Positions 1-8,147 of a stretch of DNA of 10,288 bases are shown in pieces; position 1 is the stretch's first letter, and every line of letters starts with the position of its first letter. The DNA comes from Ophiocordyceps camponoti-saundersi (nom. inval.). Taxonomy: Eukaryota; Ascomycota; Sordariomycetes; Hypocreales; Ophiocordycipitaceae. The position numbers were made by a program, and so were the translations under genes. Below the pieces are notes generated by a model, which was not told where the DNA came from, made no database searches, and was given only the letters and a program-made list of their open reading frames with translations. The stretch lies in NCBI GenBank assembly GCA_003339415.1, contig PDHQ01000258.1, positions 1 through 10,288 on the forward strand. The letters run 5' to 3'.

Positions 1-67
1 GAAAAAGAAAGAAAAAAATAAGAAAAAAGAATAAGGGGGGGGGGGGGAGGGTAGTTTTTTTTTTTTT
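1..67. repeat. Homopolymer-rich left edge (A-rich, G13, T13)
   Basis: An A/G tract is followed by 13 consecutive G at 35-47 and 13 consecutive T at 55-67. No gene signal is visible. Such runs are unstable in replication and are prone to length errors in sequencing and assembly. The G run is mirrored by a C run at the opposite end of the window. Confidence 0.8.
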
Positions 68-149
68 AAGGAAGTAGGAAGAAAGATAGGATATAAGTTA
101 TAATATAATAATATTAAAATAAAGTAGCGGGGTATAACTTACCGTATAG

Positions 150-151
<2 letters not shown>

Positions 152-189
<38 letters not shown>
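152..189. repeat. (TA)19 microsatellite
   Basis: Nineteen uninterrupted TA dinucleotides. TA tracts are expected to grow from CA/TG microsatellites under RIP, because CACACA becomes TATATA. The tract may therefore be a converted (CA)n or (TG)n repeat rather than an original (TA)n. That origin is inference. Confidence 0.9.
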
Positions 190-192
<3 letters not shown>

Positions 193-515
193 TGAGAACT
201 TAGTTAACCGGTAATATTATAAAGTAGGGAGTTATAGTTAAAATAAGGTTAAATAACGGTAAGAAGGCGCATATTCTAACAATAATAGTAAAATAAAGGG
301 CGAGGTAATTTATCTTAAAAAAAAACTAAGTATTAGTATAGATAGTTATTAAGGTTATTACGGGTTTAAAAACGTGTCTAGACGGAGTTAAGAGGAGAAT
401 AGTATTACGTTAAGTAAATAAGTAATAGCTAGCTTAGGAAAGATAAATATTTTATAAACTATATACTTTATTATACTTAAGGTATATACCGATATATAAA
501 GTAAATTAGTAATAT
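190..515. other. No gene visible; AT-rich decayed DNA
   Basis: All six frames are interrupted by TAA/TAG at about the background rate. One of the very few TGA triplets in the window lies near 194. I see no RNA fold, tandem repeat or promoter that I would defend. Confidence 0.6.
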
Positions 516-650
516 AAAGAACTTCGTTATAAGTTTAAGACGGGTAGTAGGAAGAGAGAGAAATATATTACGCTTAAAAAAGTCTTTACTACCCTTTCGT
601 ATATACGCTTAAGGATATCGGTTTCTTTTAAGGGTAGGCGTATAAATAAA
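516..650 (+). pseudogene. Weak Lys/Arg-rich coding trace, unidentified
   Basis: This plus-strand frame runs 45 codons without a stop, which is unusual here, where about one codon in ten is a stop. The peptide is basic, rich in Lys and Arg, with stretches such as TGSRKREKYITLKK. Reading through the following TAG as Gln, a basic composition continues for about a dozen codons. There is no start codon and no recognisable domain. It may be a fragment of a nucleic-acid-binding protein of a mobile element, or a chance opening in purine-rich sequence. Confidence 0.2.
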
Positions 651-947
651 TAGAAGATAAAGGGCAGGTAATAGTTTAAAATAATAGTAAAGTTAGCCCT
701 ACTTTAGGCGGCGTGGCGAAGATAAAAAGTTTCTTACCCGACTATAAGGGATAGCTTAAATAGCTCTAGTTATAGAAGACTATATAGATAGCGGCGGGGA
801 TATTAGAATATATAATATATTACGGTTACTATTAGCGTTTAATATATACTATTTATTAAGAGTATAGGTTTCCTATAAGATAATTTTTTTTTTATTTTTT
901 TTTAAAAAAAAATAAAAAATATTAGCTTACGAAAAGGGAAGATATAC
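651..947. other. No gene visible
   Basis: Stops are at background density in all frames. The segment ends in the long A/T palindrome at 888-919. A slightly GC-richer patch near 700-730 has no distinguishable function. Confidence 0.5.
888..919. repeat. Perfect 32-nt A/T palindrome
   Basis: T6-A-T9 is followed directly by A9-T-A6, a perfect inverted repeat with no spacer, centred between 903 and 904. It could extrude as a cruciform. It lies about 30 bp beyond the 3' end of the minus-strand coding relic at 948-1844. There it could mark a former 3' flank, a poly(A)/poly(T) junction or an insertion boundary. It is not a convincing bacterial-type terminator because the stem contains no G or C. Confidence 0.8.
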
Positions 948-1844
948 TTAACTATCGTAAAAATAAGGAGGGCGTAGGTTAACGTTAAAAGGATATAAAA
1001 AGATATATAAGCTTTCCTTACTACTTATAGCTATTTTACGGCTTCTATTAATTAACGTTATATTATATCGCTAAGAAAGATATTATCGTAGCGTATTAGC
1101 CTTATTTAGTTTGCTAGCGAGAAGAGCCTATATAGCGCGTACCGAGTCTTCGCACTTTAATAACGCGCTTTTAGAGGGCCGCGAGGAGTCGGTCGCGGCG
1201 ACCTTAGATAGTAAACTATTATCCTCCGCGGCTTATACGAACGCCGGTAAGAGCGGTATTACTAGTAGTTACTTCGTTTTAAATATACTAAGATATATGC
1301 CCGAGAAGTAGCAATATATAAGGGGCTTATTATAAGGCTGCGAGGCGTAGCTAGTAGCTTCGAGGGGACTATCTTTATAATCTATTATTATATAACGGTA
1401 AGGTAAGGTAATATCTAGGGTCTTATTATTAGCTAACTCGTACTATATATCTTTATCTAACTTAAACGCTAAGAGGTTAAGCTTATCTAAAAGGACGGTA
1501 TATACTTTATTATTATCTACGTCGACGCTATTCGGCGGGTAGAGACGCTAGCTAGGGCGGGGAGGTAAGTAAGGTAGCAGTATTATTTTCGAGGTATATA
1601 AGTCTCTAATAAATAGTAAGGCGGTATTAGGAACGTTACCGGGATACTCTGCTAGACTTAAAAATATAGAATATACCCTAAAGCTATCGGATTCTTACGT
1701 ATCGCGTTTAACGAAGAATTAAACCGTATAGCTATATCTTATATTATTAACTAATCCGGGTAGCTACGAGTGTTAAAATTCTAATAATATAGATAGTAAT
1801 ACGTTATAAAGAAATAGAGGCTTTTTATTATAAGTATACGGTAT
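948..1844 (-). pseudogene. Unidentified RIP-inactivated coding relic, ~299 codons
   Basis: This is the strongest coding signal in the window. Read on the minus strand from about 1844 down to 948, one frame holds only 11 internal stops in about 298 codons (roughly 4%), against about 10% in neighbouring frames. All are TAA or TAG, as expected if CAA/CAG (Gln) or TGG (Trp) were converted. Composition is balanced, with charged and Pro-containing stretches such as LSLAEYPGNVPNTALLFIRD (about codons 70-90), NSVDVDNNKVYTVLLDKLNL, YKDSPLEATSYASQPYNKPL and SLLSKVAATDSSRPSKSALL. No start codon survives; an ATG would have become ATA. The GC-richer patch at about 1130-1260 lies inside it, and a short plus-strand opening at 1111-1311 is its antisense shadow. 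I do not recognise the family. Tyr may stand for His or Cys, Ile for Met or Thr, Leu for Ser or Pro, so motifs may be disguised. It may be a transposon accessory protein or a duplicated host gene. Confidence 0.55.
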
Positions 1845-2422
1845 CTATTAGTTCTATCTTATAATATTATCTATAAATAGCCGAGCTATACCGTATACGA
1901 GCTACTAATTATAACGAAGGGTATCTAGCTTAGCGTTAACTATAACGTAGGCGTTTAGGGTAATAGTATAAGTAAAACCTCTATCGGCTATAACGTTAGT
2001 AAGGTTTATCTCGAAAGCGGTATTAAGAACTTATAAATAATAATTATATAAGAGTAAGGCGTTAAAACTATACTAGTTTAAAAAAGCGAGGCTTCGTTAC
2101 TTAGCTCGAGGTAGTATATAAGATATAAGACGCGTTAGGTAAGGAATAGGATAATACTAATATATTACGTTACCGGTATCGGTTAAGTTTATAAGTTAAG
2201 GAGGCGAGGGGCGTAAAAAGGTACTAGTTTTATAAGGTAAGATTACGATAAGGAGAATATTACCTTATATAGTAGTAGGTAAGGGGGATTAATAGTAAGG
2301 ATAAATTTAGAGACGAGGAAAAGCTTATTATAGTTCGTATAATTAAGATTAATATATATAAGGTTTATAAGTTAGTTATTATATAATTTTTTTTTCCCTT
2401 ATATTACTTATTATATATATAA
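1845..2422. other. No gene visible
   Basis: Stops are at background density in every frame that I followed. No tandem repeat, hairpin or RNA gene is apparent. It separates two coding relics on opposite strands and may be intergenic or internal element sequence. Confidence 0.5.
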
Positions 2423-3019
2423 AAGCGTATCCCGCTACTAGCTAAAGTGCTTATAATAAACGGAAAGGTTTTCGCTATCTATATTTATATAGATATTACT
2501 TTTATAAGATAAAGCGATATCCGGCGATTTAGATAAGTTAGTTTCGGCGATATTAAAATCGATAAGCTATATATATAAAGGATACGCGGTAGATAAGGTT
2601 TCTAATAATAAAAGTGCGTATACTATCTATATAATATAGAAAGTGCGTACGCGATAAGATATCCGGGAGGGGTATACTTCTAGTGCCTAGAGTATCTAAT
2701 AGCGAGTTTACGGGCAGCTGCGCGTAAGGTTACTAATAAGGCGGTTTTCCCTCTACGGTGCTATAGTAAGGAACTATTTAGCGACCTAGACGCGACGGAT
2801 ATAAAGAGACTCGCTATATTTAATAAGCTACCGGAGGAGGCGGAAGGAATATAAAGGAAAGCTTTAGCCTAAGTAGAAATTATATAGTCGGAGGTTGGTT
2901 TAGTAAATAAGGGGCTAGTAAGGCAAATACTACTAATAATATATAGCGAGTACTAATTCTACTCGGGGTTAGTATATAAGAGACTAATATCGCGTATTAA
3001 GGGATATAACTATATAACG
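2423..3019 (+). pseudogene. Unidentified coding relic, ~200 codons
   Basis: In one plus-strand frame stops fall to about 6%, all TAA or TAG, between about 2423 and 3019. The best part, about 2690-2950, reads as an amphipathic, acidic-basic protein with segments such as RAAARKVTNKAVFPLRCYSK, ELFSDLDATDIKRLAIFNKL and PEEAEG, then a likely Gln-rich helical stretch (KALA-x-VEII-x-SEVGLVNKGLVRQIL). The two alternative plus frames are more heavily interrupted. The start has been lost. The purine-rich Gly/Arg block at 3185-3400 follows, which would suit a gag-like or nucleic-acid-binding protein with a basic tail. That link needs a frame change, and I recognise no domain. Former function unknown. 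Confidence 0.35.
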
Positions 3020-3184
3020 TAAGTTTTATAGTATAATTTATACCTTTTATATATATATATCTTTTACTAATAATAAGTAGCTACTTATACTATACTAAGT
3101 TCTACTTTATATATAGTAAGGCGTTTCTAGATAGTTAGTAATAATATAAGTATAGGTATTTTTCGAATATTAAGATATAGCGGC

Positions 3185-3400
3185 TACGGGTGCTAGCGAA
3201 ATATAGCGTTATAAGGGACGTACGGAGGCGACCGGCGGTAACGCTAAACGTGGCGAGAAGGGGAGAGGGAGAAGATAATAAGGCGTAGAGTATAAGGGCG
3301 GTGGCGGCGGTAGTAGCGGAGGGGTTAGGCGAGGAAGGGGAGAGGGATATAGCGAGGAGGAGAAGGGGGAGTTAACGATAATATAAAGCACCGCAACTAC
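3185..3400 (+). pseudogene. Purine-rich Gly/Arg low-complexity block, possibly coding
   Basis: The plus strand is strongly G/A-rich. In one frame it encodes KRGEKGRGRR, a Gly5-Ser2-Gly2 run and RRGRGEGYSEEEKGEL with few stops. Gly/Arg-rich (RGG-like) tails occur in RNA-binding and gag-type proteins. However, purine-rich DNA also stays open by chance because it has no T to form stops, and the opposite strand (3209-3391) is open for 60 codons for the same reason. The same frame continues, with more interruptions, towards the relic at 3876-4340. I treat it as a possible linker between coding relics and not as a gene by itself. Confidence 0.25.
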
Positions 3401-3875
3401 GGCGAGGCGAAATAGGTTATCGGAAAGAAGTAGTAAGTAGCGGGCATATAGAATAGGATAAAATAACTAATACGGATAGCTAGCTAAAAAGTATTAGGAG
3501 TCTAATATCGTAAATAGTAGCTAGTAAGAGAAGTAGTAAGATACTTATAAGTTCCCGGGGGAAAAGTTAATTAATTACGGGTATATATCGCTAATATTTA
3601 GGAGGGACGAATACTAGCCTGCGAACATAATAATTAGGCAAAGGTACGCTTTATTAAGATAGTATAAATAAAGGGTAAGGTAAAATATATCTTTTATAAG
3701 AGACTACTTAAAGCGTTCGGCTTTAAGTATAAGGGATATAACCTAATAGCGTACGTAATATATAAGAAGGTTATATATTTAGCGATATAGAAGCGAGTAG
3801 CGGTAAGAAATCGAGATAATAATAATAATTCTACTAATCTAAAAGAGAGGCTTAAGTTCTAATAGTTATTTTTTT

Positions 3876-4340
3876 TTTAACTTAAAAGATAAAAAGATAT
3901 ATTTTAGGAAATATATATAAGAATATATATTATTTATAGTTAACGTTTTAAGAGATAGAAAAATAAGGGATAGGAGGGATAAGTTTAGAAGAGGAAGCCG
4001 TAAAGGGACTTTAGTAGCGGTAATAAATAGGCTAAAGGAAAATAAACGAGAAGCTAGTATAAAAAGTAAGTAGGAGCTTATTTAAGGTTTAGTTAAATAG
4101 TCCCTAAATACTTTTCCTCTCCTAAAAGCTTCCGAGTATTAGAATAACGAACGGCCCTTAAGATAAGGGAGCGGTTATAACTTAGTATATAATATAGTTT
4201 AGTTTCCTTATAAAGAGGAAGGAATTAAGCTAGAATTAGCCCTTAACCTTATCTTCTTAGCTATCTAAAGGTTATATATCGTAGGTTAAGTCTTAAAGGG
4301 GACTTATAGTAAAAATAATACTAAAGTAAATTACGGTTTT
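3876..4340 (+). pseudogene. Unidentified coding relic, ~155 codons
   Basis: In one plus-strand frame, stops drop to about 5% and all are TAA or TAG. Protein-like segments include RDRRDKFRRGSRKGTLVAVI, NRLKENKREASIKSK, SLNTFPLLKASEY, FPYKEEGIKLELALNLIFLA and VLKGTYSKNNTKVNYG. It is basic at the N-terminal side and more hydrophobic later. No start codon remains and I recognise no fold or motif. It runs directly into the first copy of the 290-bp direct repeat at 4341-4630, so the coding part may end there or have been cut by it. It shares its frame with the Gly/Arg block at 3185-3400, but the interval between has background stop density. Confidence 0.35.
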
Positions 4341-4630
4341 ATCTTATACCTTATAATTTTATACGACGAATTAAGGATTTAAAGATCCGTTTTAAAGCTT
4401 TTAGTATCTAATTAAATAGTTCTTTACCCTTCTTTTCTTTTTCCTCCTATTTTTATATAGAAAATTAACCTCGAGTAACTTTGCTTATAGAGAATTATTA
4501 TCTAGCTATATACTTAGAGCAGAGCCCCCCTACCCCTTTATAATAGCTAGCGACTACGGTAACTTAGGAAGATACGTCTTATACGTATCTGCTACGCTCG
4601 CTTAAGGTATCCTTCTCTCCTCGCTAAAAT
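4341..4630. repeat. Direct repeat copy A (~290 bp; LTR or promoter-like)
   Basis: It aligns with 6551-6837 in the same orientation. The clearest anchors are TTTAAAG, AGTATYTAATTAAATAG, TTTATATAGAAAA, AGAATTAYTATCTAGCT, a short C run, and the closing TATCCTTCT..CGCTAAAAT. The offset is 2210 bp at the left and 2207 at the right, so only a few small indels separate the copies; identity looks roughly 65-75% by eye. It is pyrimidine-rich on the plus strand. Paired direct repeats around an integrase fragment suggest LTRs of a copia element with a largely deleted interior. TG/CA termini and target-site duplications are not visible, though RIP would destroy such termini. Confidence 0.6.
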
Positions 4631-6274
4631 AGGCAGTATATCTAAGCTTAAGGGAAAGCGAAATACTTAGGTTATATTATAAAGTAAGGTATAAGCTAAG
4701 CTCCTATAAATATAAGGGATTTAGAGTAAACGTTAAGAGAGGCCTTTTCGTAAATTCTAAAATAATTCTATATTTAATATAATTATAATATTAGTATAAG
4801 TGCTAAACTTTATAGATATATCTTAAACCTCCCTAGTCTCCGAGTTATAATAAATAGGGCTAATACTAAAGCTAGCTATAAATTCTTATCGGCAGGGAGT
4901 AGATTAAGGGGAGTTAATATTATCGGAGGGATTTATTATAATTTAAAGAGTAGAAGGCGGAAGGTAATTTAGAGAGTAAGGGAGGCGATTATAGTAAGCG
5001 GCCTAGATAGCGTCCTAAGTATCTTAAAACTCTATTTTATTATATCTAGTTAGTTTTAACTATAGATTTTCTTTTTTTTTAAGGCAGGGTTAATATTTTA
5101 TACGATTTATATAATAAGTAAGTACTATAACCTAAAAGCTAGTCGCTATAATAGCTTTCTCTATAGCGGTAAGCTAGGTAAGGGTATACTACGTAGTAAG
5201 GTAAAATATATTAGAGGTTAGGTTAACGGACTTATTAGCTTATTATAAAAAGCGGGTAAAGTAAGCTTAGTTATTACGGATCTCTATAAAATATATCTCC
5301 TATTATTCTTTAAGTTAATAAAGGAGAGAGATAATAATTATAAAGAGTTTAGGAATAGATTACTTAGAAGATATAGTAAAGGTAAGGATAGCGGTAGCGT
5401 ATATTAATATATGCTAAGTAAAAGAGTAGGGCAAAGTATTAGCTTAAGCTTAGATAAAGATATATAAAAGAGTAGGGGGTAGTAGGGAAGGAGGGGGTTT
5501 TATATCCGAAGAAACGGGGAGGTAAATATATCGTATCTTACTTAAACGTATAAATAGAAGGACGGTAAAGTAGATTAGAGGCGTGGTAATAAAAACGGTA
5601 AAGAAATACTAATAAAAAGAAGAGAGAAGAAGGGCGTTTATTTTCGTTTCTTTAAGGGAGGTAGGGTTATTATACGGCTATAAATCGCTAGGGGAATTAG
5701 GAAAATAATAATATCGGTATCGATTATAAACATTTAAGGCGTTTATATATTACGGTAAAACGCGATAAGATTCGATAAGATACGATAAGATAGAAAAAGC
5801 TAAAAACCTAAAAAGGGAGAAAAAGTATAATAAAGCTTATATATAGTAAAGTTAGGTAGTAAATAATAAAATAGTTTATTATAAATTTATAATAGCTACG
5901 CTTAATAGTATAAGGTAGCTAGTTAAGAGGCATAACGCCTTATAATAAAGGTAGAGATAGAGGGAGAAATTATATAACCCTAGCCCCTATCCCTAATCCT
6001 TTTTAGATAGATAGTTATACTTAGGTAAAATTAAGCATAGCGATTTTACTCCTTTAAGGCACTTATTTTCCCTTACTATACCGCTACTAAATAGTAAGGA
6101 GGAGAAAAAGGGTAAATATATAAACCGAAAAAAAGGATATAAGAGGGGTAAACCGCTATAGTTTAATAACTAGACTTAAGGGCAGGTAGTTAGCTAAAGG
6201 GAACGTTAGGGGGTAACGTAAGATAGGGACTAAGGGTATTAACTAGCTTCTAAAAACGAGTTAATATATTATAG
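4631..6274. other. Interior between direct repeats; no assignable gene
   Basis: Both strands were followed in several frames. Stops are mostly at background. One plus frame shows low-stop stretches around 5580-5690 and 5990-6170, for example LGKIKHSDFTPLRHLFSL and a Lys-rich run after it. On the minus strand the frame with fewest stops is about one-fifth Leu, which is what TpA-rich noise gives (TTA/CTA), so I do not call it. If this is the interior of a minus-strand copia element, reverse transcriptase should lie here, but I could not find YGLKQ- or YVDD-like residues even allowing for RIP. Confidence 0.4.
5763..5792. repeat. Short tandem repeat, 3 x 10 bp
   Basis: Three head-to-tail copies of CGATAAGATW (T in the first copy, A in the other two). 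It lies inside the region between the two 290-bp repeats. No function is evident, and it may be a recent slippage product since the copies are nearly identical. Confidence 0.85.
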
Positions 6275-6456
6275 CTATAAGATTATAGGAGGCTTTATAT
6301 ATAAGCAATTAGCCCTCGCTATCGTTAATAGGGTCCTGCTAGCCCTCTCTACGAGGCCGTTCTCCTATAGATTATATAAGGGCGAATAAGGCAGAATAAG
6401 GCTATCTTCTTATCCAAGGCCTTAATCGCCTCGCTTTTAAACTCGCAGGTATTATC
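6275..6456 (-). pseudogene. Ty1/copia-type integrase core fragment, RIP- and indel-damaged
   Basis: Read on the minus strand, 6456-6439 gives DNTCEF, matching the DN.GEF motif that carries the second catalytic Asp of retroviral-type integrases. At 6364-6305 the next frame gives ENGLVERASRTLLTIARANC, matching the NG.(A/V)ER.NRT...ARAM block whose Glu is the third catalytic residue. The first bases of these Asp and Glu codons are 107 nt apart, exactly one base short of the D-x35-E spacing, so one base has been lost between them. Downstream, PPIIL-stop at the expected distance matches LP..LW with Trp TGG turned to TAG (6277-6275), and TAG just before ENG fits a former Gln. The first catalytic Asp, zinc-binding HHCC region and reverse transcriptase were not found. 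The family is Ty1/copia by these motifs. The element is dead and fragmentary, oriented right to left. Confidence 0.75.
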
Positions 6457-6550
6457 GAAAGCTATTATAGCTACGAGAATTCCTCGTAAAGAGATATTAA
6501 GCTATCTTTTCTATCGACGAAGAAGCTAAAAGGATACTTACTAACCTTAT

Positions 6551-6837
6551 ATTTTAAACTTTACACTTTTAAACTATAAATTACTAATTTAAATACTTAT
6601 TTTAAAGTTTCTAGTATTTAATTAAATAGTTTTCGTCTTCTTTATTCTTTCCTCTCCTATCTTTATATAGAAAACCGACTCCTTATTATTTTCCCGATAA
6701 AGAATTACTATCTAGCTCTTCCCTTTAAAGCTAGAGACCCCCCCCTATATTAGTTAAAAACTATAGTTACCTAAGAAGTTACGCCCCTTAAGTATCTACT
6801 ACGCTTACTTAGGGTATCCTTCTTCCCCCGCTAAAAT
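6551..6837. repeat. Direct repeat copy B (~290 bp; LTR or promoter-like)
   Basis: Partner of 4341-4630. It contains TTTATATAGAAAACC (about 6662-6676), a pyrimidine-rich stretch with seven or more C near 6739-6746, and ends at CGCTAAAATG, which leaves an ATG at 6836-6838 in a favourable AAAATG context. In copy A the same point reads AAAATAG, as expected for RIP of ATGG. On the minus strand the same box reads CTATATAAAG followed by a purine-rich stretch, which would suit an LTR U3/R promoter driving the minus-strand integrase. Both orientations are possible and I cannot choose between them. Confidence 0.6.
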
Positions 6838-7932
6838 GCCCTTTTTCTACTTAGAAAGGTAAGTAGTTATAATAAAAATCTAATACTATCTGCTAGATTA
6901 GGACTAACTATCTTGCTTAAGGGATATAAAGATATCGATATTAACTCCGACTCCGATAGTATCGTTAACTATAAAGGAAGTAATAAGAAAATAGGAAAAG
7001 ATACGTATATTTCCGAAAGCTAATAAGCGAGGGGTTATATTTATCTAGTAATATAATTAAATATAATTCGTAATTAAGTAATTAAAAGGGCGTCACTCTA
7101 AAACTTTATATTAATAATTAAGGCAACGTTAATTTATCCTATAAAGCCGTTAATCGGTATATCTTACTACTTATATATACCTTACTAGGAAGCTATAGGG
7201 GGCTATAAGACTAGTAGTTATTATTGCCTTTATACGAATACTAGTTAGATATATATTTATATTTTAATAAAGATTTTTTTTTATAATATTATTACGAATA
7301 TAGATTACGTAATAGTAATAGGATTTACAAAGCACGCTATAATTACTTATATAGGTAGTCCGACGCTTAGATATAATATTACGATATATACTATTCTCGC
7401 AGTTTAAATACTAACCTTATAGACTATATTAGTTTTATAGAAATATAGAGCGCTAATTAGCTAAGCTAGCTAGTATTCTACTCGTTTAATTAGCGGGTTT
7501 TTTTTTTCGGATTTACTTAATTACTACTTTCGGCGATAAATATATTTAATTATACTCGCCCTTACCTAGCTACTTATACCCTCTACCTTTTACGCTCTCT
7601 ACGCTATTATACCCTCCACCTCTTAAGCCTTTATACCGCTACTTATATCTAAGTATACGCCTTTATCTTTTAGCTAGTTTATAAGGTAGTTAGGCACTAT
7701 CTATAGCCTTATTATTAGAGGTACTATTCTTAGCCTCTTATACCGTATTCTTCGTTACTTTTCCGGAGAAGCTAAGCGTTAACTAGGCTTTTAAGGTACC
7801 TTTTATAAGATATTATATATAAGTTTATAGTTTAGCCTCTAATTTATTATCGGCTGCTAGAAACCCTAATTAATATAGCTACGGGCTAGCTATAAGCACT
7901 AGATATTTAGTAGCTATTTGTCTAATAGTTTA
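6838..7932. other. No assignable gene; short Asp/Ser-rich trace at 6917-7020
   Basis: After the repeat, a plus-strand frame is open from about 6841 to 7020 and encodes GYKDIDINSDSDSIV followed by a Lys-rich stretch. The frame beginning at the ATG at 6836 is interrupted early. Two overlapping open frames in the same place argue for chance or for compositional openness. From about 7500 the plus strand becomes strongly C/T-rich and G-poor. No RNA gene was recognised. Confidence 0.4.
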
Positions 7933-7967
7933 CTACGCTAATAATCCCTAGCTATCGCTAGTAATAG
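7933..7967. repeat. Outlying iteron plus hairpin unit
   Basis: CTACGCTAATAATC followed by CCTAGCTATCGCTAGTA, the leftmost example of a motif that recurs at 8797 and 9066 with the same attached hairpin (CTAGC-TATC/TATA-GCTAG) and many times further right without it. Confidence 0.7.
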
Positions 7968-8042
7968 CTATATTCTTTAGCGTATCGTATATTTAGTAGC
8001 TCTTTACTTATCTATCTTAACGGCGACGGATATACTATTTAC

Positions 8043-8072
8043 GGTAGTAATACTAAAAGCGATAATACTAAA
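8043..8072. repeat. 15-bp tandem repeat, 2 copies
   Basis: GGTAGTAATACTAAA then AGCGATAATACTAAA, abutting the 25-bp repeats that follow. The same 15-bp family reappears at 8234-8294. On the minus strand a 15-bp unit equals five codons, so these can be pentapeptide repeats of the relic at 8090-8569 or of its former continuation. Confidence 0.75.
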
Positions 8073-8147
8073 GGGGTTTAAATCCCCTATAACCGGAGGG
8101 GTTTAAATCCCTTATTACCGGAGGGGTTTAAATCTCCTATAAAGTTA
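8073..8147. repeat. 25-bp tandem repeat, 3 copies, near-palindromic
   Basis: Three consecutive units begin at 8073, 8098 and 8123, each with GGGGTTTAAATCYC and an A/C/G spacer (about TATAACCGGA). A fourth, diverged core lies at 8295-8309. Each core is palindromic apart from one mismatched pair. Undoing one RIP change (TTTAAAT from TTCAAAT) gives a tRNA T-arm-like B box, AGGGG-TTCAAAT-CCCCT. On the minus strand the unit reads GDLNPSG, so a coding Gly/Asn/Pro repeat is an equally good reading. Confidence 0.8.

Noticed and set aside
888..919. Transcription terminator
   Set aside because: The stem is pure A/T with no loop and no directional U tract beyond the palindrome itself.
1111..1311. 66-codon plus-strand opening
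   Set aside because: It starts at TTG, not ATG, has no recognisable domain and is antisense to the stronger minus-strand relic at 948-1844; it stays open because of the local GC-rich patch.
3209..3391. 60-codon minus-strand opening rich in Pro and Leu
   Set aside because: It is the complement of a purine-rich low-complexity block; such pyrimidine-rich strands lack stops by composition. No homology is suggested.
4640..5700. Long minus-strand low-stop frame between the direct repeats
   Set aside because: Roughly one residue in five is Leu from TTA/CTA, as expected from TpA-rich noise, and no reverse transcriptase motif can be seen.
6471..6524. Minus-strand peptide FFVDRKDSLISLYEEFS just upstream of the integrase motifs
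   Set aside because: It resembles the region before DN..EF in copia integrases but lies in a third frame and too close to the Asp codon; I kept it out of the call.
8073..8147. Real tRNA gene
   Set aside because: Only the T-arm-like part is present; no acceptor, D-arm or anticodon arm could be folded around it.
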